Assembly: GCA_031763025.1 (NCBI GenBank)
Contig: JASSKH010000007.1
Span: 6,897,930 to 6,961,929, forward strand
Origin: Macrocystis pyrifera
Lineage: Eukaryota > Sar > Phaeophyceae > Laminariales > Laminariaceae
DNA length: 64,000 nt
Reading direction: 5' to 3'
In this document: positions 32,832-44,597 of the stretch, piece by piece
Layout of the letters: each line of letters begins with the position of its first letter
Numbering within the stretch: the stretch's first letter is position 1
Notes under the pieces: model-generated
Told to the model about the DNA's origin: nothing
Seen by the model: only the letters and a program-made list of their open reading frames with translations
Databases searched by the model: none
Translations under genes and position numbers: made by a program

Positions 32832-35800
32832 GCAGCGGTACTCGTATCATACACGCGAGCGCACGACATTTGGGCTGCCAGCCTCACGTTGTTGGATCTC
32901 CTAAAAGTACGTATTTAATAGAGCAGCGGTATAGACTACAGATTAGAGAGAGAGCGAGAGAGAGGGAGAGAGAGAAAACGCAAGTAACGCAGAGTCGGCC
33001 AGACTGCTGCTTGTTGTTGAAGTCTCGCCGAATATTTCCCCTGCTCCCTTGGATGCTTTTTCTTTTACGAAATAAAGAATAAAGTGCGAGAGCACTTCGT
33101 ACGCACTCAATGTAAGAGTACTATCAATACCATGTACATAGAGCAGTGTCCTGCTACTTTTCACTACGTATGATACGTGCTGATACTTGCCCTGCGGTCA
33201 TAAAAATGCTTCATTTTTGTGATGCCGCGATTCTGCGATTCTTTGAAGATTCTGCCTTTGTTGTGGGTGCTGTGCTGCAGTCCGTCCACGAGCATCAACA
33301 GCAGCAGCAACAGAGGTCATCGGCCAGCCTGTTTATTTCCCTCGAAGAACGTAACGGATCAACCTGCCGAGGGACCATGCAACTACGATTTAAAACCACT
33401 ACAGGGGTACCAGGCACAGCTATTATAGCTGTAGAACAACTACAGCAGTCAAAGGCAGGACCTGGTACCTGGTATATTCAAAATATGAAAGTTAAATATC
33501 AAAGCAAGTTCCGCCCTGGTCATGTGGTATAAGCCTCCTCTTTTCACCGTGCGAGAGGAATTACGTATGATATTCGATTTCTTCGATGGAAAGAAGGGAA
33601 ACGGATGTTTGTATCTTATACGATACCATTTGTGTGTACCATTATCTCTTATGTATGTTACGAAGATTCCTGTGTGGTGAATGATGTGCGGTTACGATAC
33701 GAGCATGAGTGTCTATCCTATTCCATCTACCTGCTACTCGTATTCTGTACAGGTACTATTAATACTGGTGTCTACGTACAGATCTGTCTGTCTGTCTGTC
33801 TGTCTGTCTCTGTGTGTTCATCCATCCTCCAGCGCATCAAGGGCGACCGAAAAAAAAAAAAATATGGCCAACACTTCCCCCCTCCACCCCAGGGCGGGCC
33901 GAAATATCCCTAACTCTGAGCATATCGCCTCCCTATTGCAAGCTTCCGCCTCCGCAGACACGAATGTGGTGCAGTGCCCGTTCAGTATGCACGGCGAAGC
34001 CTCTGCACGTTTCATGCCTGGTGTGCGCGATCGAGTTCCATATCAATCGCGAGGCGTTCGTGGGGGAGGGGATGGGTGTTGGATGTCCCCTACTCGGCTC
34101 ATCACATGGTTTTCGTTTGGCTAAACCCCCCCCCCCCCCCCCGCCGCCCTCCCGGAGGGCGCGCTTGGTGCAAGCGATGTCTGTCTGGTCGCGCCCAACT
34201 TGCTGCGTCCTGGCATTGTAGGGATGCGAGAGTCTTTCAATGGTCATGCAACTACCGCCATGCATGACATGCATGACACGACGAGTGGCGGGGCGTAACC
34301 AGAAAAAAAGCGGAGCGTTGGTCCGGTTGGTCACGTTTTTTTCTTTTTTTTTTCTCTTGGCGTACGTGGGCGGATTGGGAAACAAATAAAGCTATGAACA
34401 TGAAACGCATGTGGTGTGGTAACATGAAACCCTTCCAAGGTTTTCTCCACCGCACCTGCCCCTCTCGGGGGTCAGTCAGGTCGGGTCAACGTGCCCAGAC
34501 TCCAGGGGTAACAGCAGCCTGTTCTGATGTTGCAACGGGAGCTATGGGCTAAATCGACACACGACACGAAAATGGAACGTGGAAGTGTGGTTATTTTTAC
34601 CAATCCGCCGGAGGATAAAAAAATAAAAGAATAGAAGAATAAAAAATAAAGCTATTAATATCTACATACTGCTGTAGGTATAAAATACCCGCCGTGTGTC
34701 ATTTTAACCCGTCGCTCCTGTTACAACAGCAGAGGAGCAGGGTGCTGCTACCTCGGGCGCATGAGCATGTCGACCCGACCCGATTTGCTCCCGAAAGGAA
34801 TCAAGTGAGAGGTGGAGATGGTCACCCGAGAGAACTATTAATACATATTTTCGGAGTAGTGTGGGACTTTTGCGCTAACTCACACCCACTCGTACAAAAC
34901 CTTCGGGGTATGCTGCTTGCCCGCCGGACTCGGTCCAGTTACGGTCCACCCTATATACAATAATATACATGCCTATGGGGGCGTGGTCCTCAGTGGCTTC
35001 TGTGTTATCTTTCGCTGGCAACCGTGTATTTTTTATAATATCATATCGTATCATATCCTGACCAGGTGTGCATGATACCCAACGTCATCCGGTGAATGCC
35101 GACTCTTTTTAGGAAGTATGCGGCAACATCATACCATGGTAAGTATTAATAGTAATAATATTATTTGTAGGTTTGTACGTAATGCTGTACGTACCCATCG
35201 GCGCGTGTTAAGTGTTACTACGATTTGGATACTTGTACTTATTTTCGCGAGCGGGACACAACTATTTGTTGCGCCTCCCCCCCGTGACTCTCGAAACTCG
35301 TGATTGCTGTTGATAACAAACACCCGCTACGTAGTACCACGAGTCTCCAAGTAGCGTGTTTGACCCGCAGGTAAACGAGCACTCACTCACCTCTGGTACC
35401 CGGTACGTCAAGGGTACATGTTGCACCAGAAACTCCCTACGTACATCTAAAACTTCCACGTCCGCACAATCACCTTACTGGGGTGAATGGATGCATGCTG
35501 CAATGGTCCGTCGCCTGATGCCTGATGCCTGATGCCTGATGCCTGATGCCTGGTACGCATCACCCCTTCTATTAATAGGACAGCAGCAGCAGTAGTACCG
35601 TTTAGGGGACAAACTATCACGGAGGACCATAGTAAATAGCACCTACGGTACACACAAAAACCTATATATTGCCCTATTTTTTGCTAACATTATTTGGTCC
35701 CATTTACTATTGTGCCCCCCCCCGTAATATTAATGCTTAGAATTAGAGTGGTTTGTCCCCTAAAAGGGACTGCGGTTCTACACGGGTTAGTAGGCACGCC

Positions 35801-36257
35801 CCCATTCACACCCATTGATGGGTTTGCACCTTTCTTGACCCGCGGACGTTTTTTGTGAATTCGACCTACAGCTGTAATATGAAAGCCATGATTACAGCTC
35901 AGGGGTTCAAGCAGCGTAGGGGTAGGGGAGCATTTCGCTGGCATCGCAAGTTAATAGTAGTAGATGAATCATTTCCGACAAGTATTCGTTTGTTTGTTTG
36001 CACGACCGGCGACCTCGCGAGTTCGAGGCGGGGGGGTGCATTGAGAGATTGCGAGATTGCGAGCGGACCCCCTCCAGGGCGAGAAGCCGAGCTGCTGCGC
36101 CTTACCGCTTGTTGCTGCTGCTTGCCGCAGGGAGAGGCATCGATCGATGCGTCAAGATGTCGAACGCAGGTTCTTTGGATGTGTGAAATCTGACGGCACC
36201 ATGACATGCTACTTGGACAGACATCAGCATTGTAATAGTAATATGCTTGGTATATAA
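32832..36257 (+). CDS. multi-exon gene of unknown function (5' end not found)
   Basis: Phase-compatible exons: 32832-32906 (AAVLVSYTRAHDIWAASLTL), 33281-33406 (short Gln run, then SLFISLEERNGSTCRGTMQL), 34730-34804 (RSRVLLPRAHEHVDPTRFAP, donor GTGAGA), 35113-35138 (26-nt micro-exon between TTTTTAG and GTAAGT) and 36131-36257 (RHRSMRQDVERRFFGCVKSD, ending LGI and TAA). Phases run 0-0-0-0/2 and close correctly. At least 135 residues are encoded, with no recognised domain. The first exon shown may extend upstream or join exon 1 of the 31.8-kb gene. Confidence comes from splice signals and frame, not homology. Confidence 0.45.
33784..33810 (+). repeat. TGTC tetranucleotide repeat
   Basis: About seven TGTC units in an intron of the 32.8-36.3 kb gene. 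Confidence 0.85.
35513..35551 (+). repeat. 7-bp tandem repeat GCCTGAT
   Basis: Five and a half exact units of GCCTGAT, ending in GCCTGGTACG, so the array runs into a CCTGGTA-like motif. Confidence 0.85.
35591..35785. mobile_element. MITE family B copy 3 interrupted by a MITE A
   Basis: The left arm (TACCGTTTAGGGGACAAA) and right arm (TTAGAATTAGAGTGGTTTGT, CCCCTAAAAGGGACTGCGG) of family B are separated by a complete family A element at 35614-35730. This gives an order of events: B inserted first, A later. Confidence 0.8.
35614..35730. mobile_element. MITE family A copy (GACC subtype) nested in MITE B
   Basis: CTATCACGGAGGACCATAG at the left and a C run with CCCGTAATA at the right; the body has ACCTACGGTACACACAAAAA. 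It sits inside family B copy 3. Confidence 0.8.
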
Positions 36258-37709
36258 CCTGACACGTGGAAGACTCTACCGTTCATATTATGTGATGTTG
36301 TGATACGATACTCTTGTGATGACTCGCGGAGAGTGATGCAGCCCTCTTTTCGCATTATGTCTATACAGTCTCTCTCCATATCTCCATATATGATGCAGCT
36401 GTATTTACGATATTGAATGGGCTTGAAAGCCATAAATAGGTACACCTTCGCTTTTTTAACCATTTATGGGCGCATTACATGTTGCACTCGGGAAAATAGT
36501 TCCTGGCCCTCCCTCTGATTGACCAGCCCCCGACCATACCTATTGTTGGCTGAAAAGTTACAGGTGCACCTCTACTTTTATACAGCGTCTACTCAAATTG
36601 GGTTGTTGGCTAGGCGACGCCTCTGATTGGTCAGTCCCCGATCGACCTATTGTTGCTCAAGGGTTTCAGGTACACACCTCTCTACTGCTGTGTCTACTCA
36701 TACTGGGCTGTTGGCTAGGAGAAGCTTTCTTGCTTGGGAAATAGGCCGTTGGTAGGGAAAGCTTGATTGAACCATTTCTGCTAATAATATTACAGCAGGG
36801 GTGCTACCCGTTGGTTCACTACCCTGGTACCAGGCAGGTTTATCCGGTCGGGTAGTAACCGTCACGGGTCCGTGCCCGACCCAACCAAAGATATCAGGAG
36901 ACCTGTCGAGCAAGGGAAAGCGACAAACGTGGGCCGTCAAAGGGTGTAAGTAAGGCCGAGTGTTCCACACTCAAAACCTAGTTAATTTGGTGTCAGTGAA
37001 GGCATGTCAAGGCAGTTTTGCTGTCTGATAAGGGGTGAAGCTGTCTCCTGACATCTTTGGCGCCAACAGGGGAATCGATCGTGAACGGGCGAGAGTCCGA
37101 GTCCGACCTCCAGAATTTAGGCGGGTACCCGGGTACCCGGCCTAACTTCTAGGTACAATTGAACCCAAAAAATAGGTGAAGACCGACTGGTACAGACACA
37201 GGTCAGGTGTATTGCACCTGAAAATTTTCAGCCAACAATGGATACCGATCGGGCGCTGGCCAATCAAATCGAGGGCCGGGAAGCTTCCCGAACGCGATCT
37301 GTAGTGTACCTGTAAATGGCTCAAGAGGCGGAGGTATACCTTTTGGCCTTTTCCCTATCAATGTTGTGTATCATTACACATCAGTCATGATACAATGTAC
37401 CTGGTACACAGACAGCAGTAGTATTCGTAGTACCAGCCAGGTAACACTTAGACTCCAGGTATGGGTTTCATCAGACCGGAGGTTGTCTTTCCGTTTTTGC
37501 TTTCATGTCTCGTAAGATGTCTCGTGTCATTGTTTCTTCCTAAAAACACCGGAGGGGTCAGCAAGTCGACCGCTAATAGACCTCTTCGCCATCTCGGCTC
37601 TTGGCTCCTTCGCGTTCGACCCTCGCCTACCTGGTATATACTCACTACCGCAGTATAAACAACGCAATATAGGAACACCCATCCGCTGGCATCCGGTTCC
37701 CTCCGACGC
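36258..37709. other. intergenic DNA with a tandem duplication
   Basis: No exon recognised. A unit of about 110 bp is present twice (about 36512-36610 and 36622-36720), sharing CTCTGATTG, CAGTCCCCGA-like sequence, CCTATTGTTG and TGTTGGCTAGG. TACCTGGTA motifs are at 37398 and 37628. Confidence 0.5.
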
Positions 37710-38147
37710 ATGGCAGACAAGACACGCAACGAATATGGTGTCTGTGGAAATATCTCGTCCACGGAAGGTTGCATAGACGGGACGCATCGGTCGGCGTATT
37801 CAATACGCCCTCCCCGTCCTCAAAAACTCAGCTTTGAAAATGTTCCGACGGGGTGGGTTATCTCGCGTGTTATACGATATTTTCTCTCCGTGTACATCAG
37901 TGTACATATACATAGCTCAAACACTCGGATTCGTGACAGTCTGAAATGTCGAGATCAGTACACAGCAGCAGCAGTACAGCAAGTATACACGTACGAGGGA
38001 AAAGTCTATCGGCAAGTTGGTTTCTACCCGTGGTGTATGTATGCGTTTTTAGACGCGGGCGATCTATGTGATCAAGTAATCGTCAGTCGTGAGCGTGGCA
38101 CCGCAGCTTTGCCAATGCACGAAGCGTTTTGTTGCCGCCACTTGTGA
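37710..38147 (+). other. 145-codon open frame, coding uncertain
   Basis: An ATG frame beginning MADKTRNEYGVCGN and ending HEAFCCRHL runs uninterrupted. It crosses simple CAGCAGTACAGC-type sequence and has no recognised domain, so it may be a single-exon gene or chance. A CTG/CTC repeat follows at 38159-38205. Confidence 0.25.
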
Positions 38148-38393
38148 TATCGATCTGACTGCTGCTGCTGCTCCTGCTGCTGCTGCTGCTCCTGCTCCTG
38201 CTGTTCAATAAATTATAAAAATAAATCGACGAACGATCAATCTATTACTACATTACTACTGCTCGTGTAGTTATTATTTCTTGTGAACTTTCAACCATTT
38301 TGTCGAAAAGCTGGATCAAATCGTACCGTCCACAGACAGCAGTATTGGTATTACCTACTGAGGTACGTATAGAGGTAGAATATAGTATTATTA

Positions 38394-38505
38394 ATATTAC
38401 GGGGGTCCATAGTTAACGGGACCAAATTTTGTTAGTTAAAAATAGGTAAATATGTAGGTTTTTATGTATACCATAGGTCCTATTAACTATGGACCCCCGT
38501 AATAG
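38394..38505. mobile_element. MITE family A copy (GTCC subtype)
   Basis: ATATTACGGGGGTCCATAG to GGACCCCCGTAATAG, close to the consensus and so a relatively young copy. Confidence 0.85.
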
Positions 38506-38935
38506 TAAAAGATCGATCGAACCGGTACGCGAAAACTACCACGATAATCGAGAAATAAGAGGGGACAGGGGTTTCCTCTCGCTCTTCGGGGCGCCAAAAA
38601 AAAAAAAAGATCGATCGATCACCCAGGCTAGGCAGGGTAATCCTTGTGACACTCTTCCCCCCCTCTGAACGGCGGGTTCTTTGGAGCTTCGGCACCGTAA
38701 ACGGCCGTACGCTGACTGACCTATATACCCGCTTCCTTTCAATACCTAGAGAAGGGACATGGGTTTTTCAGGGACGCACGCGAAGCATGTTTGTAAAAGA
38801 AACGGTCGAAGTGAGATTCGAGACCGTGTCCTGCCGACGACGCCAAATGCGATCTTATTACCTACTGAGTTCTAGGGGGTAAAAGATCGATCGATTGCCC
38901 AGCCCAGTGCAGTGTAATCCTTGTAACAAGGGTAT
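38505..38935. repeat. direct repeats with AAAAGATCGATCGA
   Basis: AAAAGATCGATCGA occurs at about 38506, 38604 and 38881; the last two are followed by similar sequence ending GTAATCCTTGT. The 280 bp between them carry a short open frame of doubtful meaning. Confidence 0.6.
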
Positions 38936-39211
38936 GTGCTAGATAGACCTACTGCTACTGCTACTGCTGCTGTATGTGTGGACCGACCCTAAAAAGAACA
39001 GCTTGCGTAAATCCACTCGTTCTCGAGGCGAAAGGCTTCAGATGTGCCCGAAGCAAACGATAAAATGATGATGATGCCGTTCTCATGATTTCGGGTTTTG
39101 TCACGAAACCGCAAGGGATTTTTCCCGACGGTGAGATTCCTTTTCGGTTTCGGCTAGCGGCGGCCACCACCCAGACCCGAAACTTCCTACCTTAGCCAGA
39201 AGTCTGCTTGG

Positions 39212-39306
39212 TTGTTGTTGTTGTTTTCTTCACATTAAACCGCTCTTTCTACCCGTCGACATCCAGCACAACCAGTGTCCGTGCCGATTCTTCAATCCTA
39301 GAGGGA
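39212..39306 (-). mobile_element. LINE-tail / SINE-like repeat copy 2
   Basis: CTTCACATTAAACCG, CGTCGACATCCAGCA and AGTGTCCGTGCCGATTCTTC are the inverted landmarks of the dispersed repeat. It lacks the left part. Confidence 0.7.
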
Positions 39307-40019
39307 CAGCTGGTCGTTATCCTTGGAAAGGCTCTTTTTTTGATGTTGGCATGTTGGAGCAACATGCAACGAAGTTCCGCCTGTAAAGGCAGATAGAGAT
39401 CTACGCAAGATCTAAAACAATGGATACCGGCACAGATAGACTACCATCTACATATACATATTGATATATCACACCTGTAGTGTACCGTCGTGTTAGACCT
39501 GGTGCACTCTGCTCAGTACTGGCGGTGATGGTGCCCAGCCCCATGCCTGGTATATGTAGCCTAAACCCCGCCAGGTAACGTCTAATGCGAAGAGGACACA
39601 TGATGTTCGGCATGGCTTTCGGGCCAGCGAGGTGCCGAAGGCAGCTGCTTGCTGAAGAATAAGGACCCCTCATCTCTCGGAAAACGAGAGGGATTGCCTC
39701 AAAGAGGCACGTGTATGATAGATAGTATGTATATACCAGCCCACAGGAGTACAGAAGGCGCCACGTTCAATGGAAACGCCAATTTGGCGTCGAGGCTCAT
39801 TTTCTATGTTGTTGCCACCATTCAGCACCGGGTACTATTAATATTATATTGGCTACTATACGGGATTTAGGATGGCTTCCGAACCTGAGCACCGTTTTCT
39901 TCGGCCAAATTTCCTATCTATCGTGAGAAGACAAGGCTCAATTTCTGACGGCCGAATTTCTAGAGAGTGAGCGCGCTCTGGTTTCGTTTACGTTGTATTA
40001 ATAGTCCTTTTTACATACT

Positions 40020-40160
40020 ACTGCTGTACAGTACGCGACGGCAGTTGATAATCTCCTGGTTTGGCCGAGGCTCGAGGCTTTTTGTGATGTCAACGATGAG
40101 CACAGACTCTTAGGCTATATACGATGTAGGATAGAGAGCGCCGTTCCTGGCTGAGCACCC
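40020..40160. repeat. dispersed repeat R4, copy 1
   Basis: AGTACGCGACGGCAGTTG, then GGCCGAGGCTCG, GTGATGTCAA, TAGGAT and GCTGAGCAC align in order with 48134-48285. Nature unknown. Confidence 0.6.
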
Positions 40161-40364
40161 ATGCTTACAGCTAGCTGTAAATTCTTGAGTAAAATAAAAA
40201 AGACAACACAACCCAAAAACAGGTGAACCCAAAACAAGTGAAACACCCCCGCCCACGACCCACGTGATTGGCCGGGTGGACATCGTACCTGTTCTTGCGT
40301 CTTAAGGCCTGAAGACACAGGTACACCTGGATATCGATATTATAGCTGGCTTTCAACTGCTGTT

Positions 40365-40459
40365 TAACTCTTTTAGTGCCGCAGTCCCGTTTGGGGGACA
40401 AATCACTTGGAATTAGACTGGTTTGTCCCCAAATCGGGACTGCGGTACTGAAGGGGTTA
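40365..40459. mobile_element. MITE family B copy 4, best preserved
   Basis: A 95-bp palindrome with TTAA at both borders. Arms: CTCTTTTAGTGCCGCAGTCC and the mirrored GGGACTGCGGTACTGAAGGG; inner arms TTTGGGGGACAAATCAC and GTTTGTCCCCAAATCG. TTAA borders with CYC/GGG ends are typical of piggyBac-type elements, so it is probably a piggyBac-like MITE. Confidence 0.75.
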
Positions 40460-40824
40460 AGTGCTCCTGCTGCCCGGCTCGTGCGTTCTTCACTTTCGTT
40501 TTCTTCCGAGCGCTTTTACCTTTCGCTGTCGATTCACTCTGTTCAACCATTATGCGCACCTGGATACGTGCGTCTGTCTGGCACATTCGTATACCAGGTA
40601 TGCAATGACGTACAACACATGCAACGTTCGTGCATCGACTGCTGTTGTAGGGCACGACACACCTGTACGCTCTGAAACCAAGTAGCTTGAGGCTTGAGTA
40701 AAAAACACGCGCTTGCCACCACAACGCTGCTTCTACACTGCTTGTACAGGACCCTGCTCCCGCTTTGCACCCTGACCCAACCCAGACTTGATCCCACCCA
40801 GCAGACCTGACCCCTCCAAACTGA

Positions 40825-41700
40825 ACCTACAGCAGTCCCTGCCCGCGAACCTGGCATTTTTTTTTCGGTTCGATAATTGTTCTCGATGACAACGACTCTG
40901 ATTGACCCGTGTTTTTTTGGAGTAGGTGCCCAACCAAGTGGGGCATCTTTTATTCTTGAATAGTAATTGGAAAACATATTATCTGTTGACTTTAGGGGGC
41001 CAGAAATCCTGTTTTTCCTCCAGCAGGAATAAAAAACTCGCGAAATTCCTGTAGGAAAAGTGGTCATATTCGAATTGAAGCATGGCACGTCCAATCCATG
41101 AACGGGGTGCTCTTGGCATTTATTTGCAATATAAGCAAGACGGTTTTTTGGGCGTTTTTATTTTTCGAACACTCTGTATATTGACGGAGTAGTTGCGTTT
41201 TGACTGTTTGGACAGCAGTCCACACTACTATTAATATTTTTACGGGGGGCCATAGCAAATAGGACCTACGTTACCCACAAAAACCTATATATTTACCTAT
41301 TTTTACTGACAATAATTGGTCCTATTTACTACCAGGTATGGTCCCCCGTAATAATGCCTACCGTAGTGATTAACCGAGAACTTATTATCCGATATTTTCA
41401 AAACGTCAATTACTCCGTCAACATTCATTATTTTCGAAAAACGAGAAGAAACATCTTGTTTCTACAGTCAAGCAATTTCGCGTTTTTTTTTGTGCGTGTA
41501 GGAGAAACACGATCTCTGGACCTAATTCGACAGATGACATTTTTTTCCATACACTATCCGAGAATAAAAGGTGCCCCACGTGGTTGGGCGGGCACCTACT
41601 CAAAAACATGGCGCGGGTCAAATAGAGTTGGTTTCATCGAGAAGCACGATTTTCTCCAAACCAAAAAAAAAATGCCAAGTTCGCTGACAGGGACTTGTAG
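40825..41700. repeat. large inverted repeat (foldback), arms over 300 bp
   Basis: The left arm (about 40825-41215) and right arm (about 41390-41700) are inverted copies: AGTAGGTGCCCAACCAAGTG at the left matches GTGGTTGGGCGGGCACCTACT at the right, with further matches (ACTCCGTCAA, GCGAAATT, TGCCAGG/TGCCAAG) in order. Arms are diverged. The spacer is almost exactly one MITE A copy. Either two opposite copies of one repeat or a foldback element. Confidence 0.65.
41236..41353. mobile_element. MITE family A copy carrying a 7-bp insertion
   Basis: The right arm reads TTTACTACCAGGTATGG where its own left arm and the family read TTTRCTATGG, so CCAGGTA has been inserted after a TA. The copy sits at the centre of a larger inverted repeat. 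Confidence 0.85.
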
Positions 41701-42024
41701 ATACGTTGAGGTGTACCACGTATGGTATATTATTATTAGCCGCCAGCACGTGTACTTGCTTTTGGGTGATGTTGTCAGTGTCTGGGTAGGTGCGATGTGT
41801 GCTTAGGCTAAACCGATCTCGTGATGGCTCGTGGAGTGCGTTTTGACTCTTCTTCAGTGTATACGTACCTGTTTTTGAATCTCACCGGAACGGGTGTACC
41901 TACCTGCTGTACCTGTTTACGGGTATTATTCCTGTTCTTGGCTATTGCCCAAAATTCGAAATTCTGAATTAATTCCCGAAATTCTTGAAACATGTCGCGT
42001 ACATAGTGCTGTTTACTCCTGCTT

Positions 42025-43169
42025 AAGGACAGGGTTGTCGGAAAAGAGGAACCGTTGGCATGCGTGCAAAGGGCTGTGTGGGGCATGTTGTATGCAGACG
42101 ATGCAGGAATAGTCTTGAAGTCGGCGGAAGGCCTTGCGAGAATGATGACAGTCATCGTGACTGTCTTCGAAGCAGTAGGTCTCACGGTATCCGAGAAGAA
42201 GACAGAGACGATGCTCCTACGAACACCGGATCAGACGTTTACCACCTCACCGCTCGCGATCGAAGCTGCAGGCCAAAAGTATAAACAGACGACCCAGTTT
42301 TTGTACCTAGGAGGCATTATCCACGAGAACGCTGACCTCTCCTTCGAAATCGAGCGACGAATCCGTCTGATGCGGGCATGCCTCAAACGGTATGGTCCGG
42401 AACTGTACGATAGGACGAACGCACCGCTTAGTCTGAAAGTCCGGATGCTGAAGGCCGAGGTGATTGAGACCTTGCTGTACGGTTGCGTGACGTGGACCCT
42501 CAATGCGGACCACTTCGCCAAGCTTCGATCAGCCCACCACGAAGTCCTTCTGCGAGTCATTGGTTTCCAGCGTCGACTACGCACCGACCACACCACCCTC
42601 TCGTATGCGAAGGCGCTCAGGATAACACGATGCGAAAGTATCGAAACGACCATCCGTAAACGGCGACTCTTCTTTGCGGGGGCTGTGGTGCGGCAACACG
42701 AGGGGCGATTGCCCAGTCGGTTGATGTTCGGGACGATCGCTGGTGGGGGGAGCCCGAAACCAGGCGGGCAGCCTAAGACTTGGCCTAGGGCAATTGCTGA
42801 GGACCTTAGAGTGTTCAAAGCCTCAGAGGGATCAACGGAAGACTCCCCCTTAGTCTTTGGAGTTGGGACCGCACTGTGGCCCACTGCAGCAAAACAGACG
42901 GGAAAGTGGTACCGGGGAATCCTCGAAGCAGCTGAACAGTTCATGGGCAGGTGGCACGAGGCTGAGGCAAAGCTGAGTAGACAGCGCCGTGCATCCGCTG
43001 CAGGTAGTGTTAGAGGGAATGGGGGGAGGGGTAACAGCAGGAGGGGTAGAGGGAACACCGTACAAGTGTATAGGGGCAGGGGGGGGAACAGGAGGAGTAG
43101 AAGGGAAACCGCGGTAGAAGAGAGTAGCAGAGAGACCGCAGATAGGGTAGCAAGGTACCAGGCCGACTA
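42025..43169 (+). mobile_element. 5'-truncated LINE, C-terminal part intact
   Basis: From MLYADDAGIVLKSAEGLARM the frame stays open for about 370 codons. It passes the RT thumb region (APLSLKVRMLKAEVIETLL, GCVTWTLNADHF), IETTIRKRRLFFAGAVVR, and a basic Gly/Arg-rich end to the TAA at 43168. The catalytic YADD survives but the rest of RT and the endonuclease are absent, which is typical 5' truncation. About 80% similar to the minus-strand copy at 45.5-46.1 kb, so it is a recent family. Confidence 0.85.
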
Positions 43170-43618
43170 ATAGGTTGGACGTTTCTTTGCTACTCGTACC
43201 GCCAACTGCTGCGGCCGTTCGGTATGCATTTTGATTTTTTTCCCTTCTTATCCTTATGAAAGAAGTACTACATAGTGGGTGGGTGACGAGCGTATTTTGG
43301 CCCACTCACTATTGCTCTTTTTACTTAGTTAAGTGTTCACCGGGATGCATAGTCCCCTTTTTCCTTCTCGTATCTTTCCCCTTGCACGTCCCTTTTGGCT
43401 CATGCTCGGGGTAAGTATGTATGTGTCTGAGCTTTGGCTTCCCATTTTATTTATTTATTTGGGATTCTTCTCCTTTTCTTTTTCTTTTTCTTGTTCTTTT
43501 TCGGTTTGGTTTTTTCGTTGCTTCTCTTTCTTTATGGTGTATTTTGGTTGCTGGCGTATGTATGTATGTTGTGTCGGCCGCACCTAGTGCGAAGGCATGG
43601 TATTACGTAGGCTATTAA
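43170..43618 (+). mobile_element. 3' UTR of the LINE
   Basis: Begins with TTTGCTACTCGTACC (shared with the tails at 45.1 and 45.4 kb) and contains a long T/C-rich stretch. From 43330 on it is duplicated at 46840-47045 with about 90% identity. Confidence 0.65.
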
Positions 43619-43798
43619 TGCATTACGGGTGTGTTATCTCTGTGTCGTAGTCTGTGACCACAGAGCTCGTATCTTTCTAGGGTGAAGAATCAGCACGGAC
43701 ACTGGGCTTGCTGGATGTCGACGAGTAGAAGAACGGTTTAATGTGAAGAACACACACACACACACACACTGTGAAGAACACACACACACACACACACA
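43619..43798 (+). mobile_element. LINE-tail repeat copy 3 with (AC)n end
   Basis: TGCATTACGG through GTGACCACAGAGCTCG and GGATGTCGACGAGTAG, ending in two (AC)n blocks separated by a repeated CTGTGAAGAACAC. It directly follows the LINE 3' UTR, suggesting it is the true 3' end of this LINE. Confidence 0.75.
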
Positions 43799-43832
43799 CT
43801 GCATATCAGGCAGCAGTATACTGTAGTATCTC

Positions 43833-43968
43833 TTCTGTCTTGTCGTGGTTTTTGTGACCGCAGGCAGGGCTTGTATCTCTCTACGTTCGGTTCAAGAGTC
43901 GGCACGGACACTGGTTGTGCTGGATGTCGACGGACAGAAAGAACGGTTTAATCCGAAGAACACACACA
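43833..43968 (+). mobile_element. LINE-tail repeat copy 4, diverged
   Basis: TTTTGTGACCGCAGGCAGGG, AGTCGGCACGGACACTGG, GGATGTCGACGGACAGAAAG and GAAGAACACACACA. Tandem to copy 3 in the same orientation. Confidence 0.7.
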
Positions 43969-44159
43969 GACTTTTAGCTCTTCTCAAAACCAGGTTTTGG
44001 ATGACTTTTACTGAAAGGATAGGACTCAAGAAAGGAGCCTCATAATTTTGTGGGAGTCAGGAGTACGTGCCTCCACCCACCGCAGCACGCATCTTACCTA
44101 CACAGCTCAGTACAAATAAATCTCTTGTGTAGTGGCAGTTCTTGTAGTGCGGGTACTGC

Positions 44160-44168
44160 GGCTGTTGC

Positions 44169-44199
<31 letters not shown>

Positions 44200-44205
44200 T
44201 ATACT
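44160..44205 (+). repeat. CTG/GTTGCTG repeat
   Basis: GCTGTTGCTG units followed by about seven CTG. Similar CTG runs occur at 10752, 38159 and 47896. Confidence 0.8.
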
Positions 44206-44303
44206 GCTGTATATAGGTATCATCATGAAAAAAAAAGATGTTCCAAGAACTGGAGTGTAAAAAATGTCTTCCAAGTGTTATTAATAGTATCATGTAATGT
44301 TAA

Positions 44304-44412
44304 TATTACGGGGGTCCATAGTTAACGGGACCAAATTTTGTTAGTAAAAATAGGCAAATATATAGGTTTTTATGTACGCCATAGGTCCTGTTGACTATGG
44401 ACCCCCGTAATA
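44304..44412. mobile_element. MITE family A copy (GTCC subtype)
   Basis: ATATTACGGGGGTCCATAG to GGACCCCCGTAATA; near consensus in the centre. Confidence 0.85.
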
Positions 44413-44597
44413 CTATCATGCGCCGATCGCCTCGGCGGTCTACTTGGGAGGTTTTTGCCTTGGAATTCTACTATTAATACTACATACCGGTACATACTTC
44501 TGGACTGAATGAACTCTAAAATATAAACTTGCCCTGAGGGACCGCCAGGCCGCTAGGGGAAGGGAGGAAGAAGCCGGAGGAATGCAGCCAATGACAT

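Noticed and set aside
42231-43058. 275-codon minus-strand ORF
   Set aside because: Antisense shadow of the intact LINE C-terminal frame.
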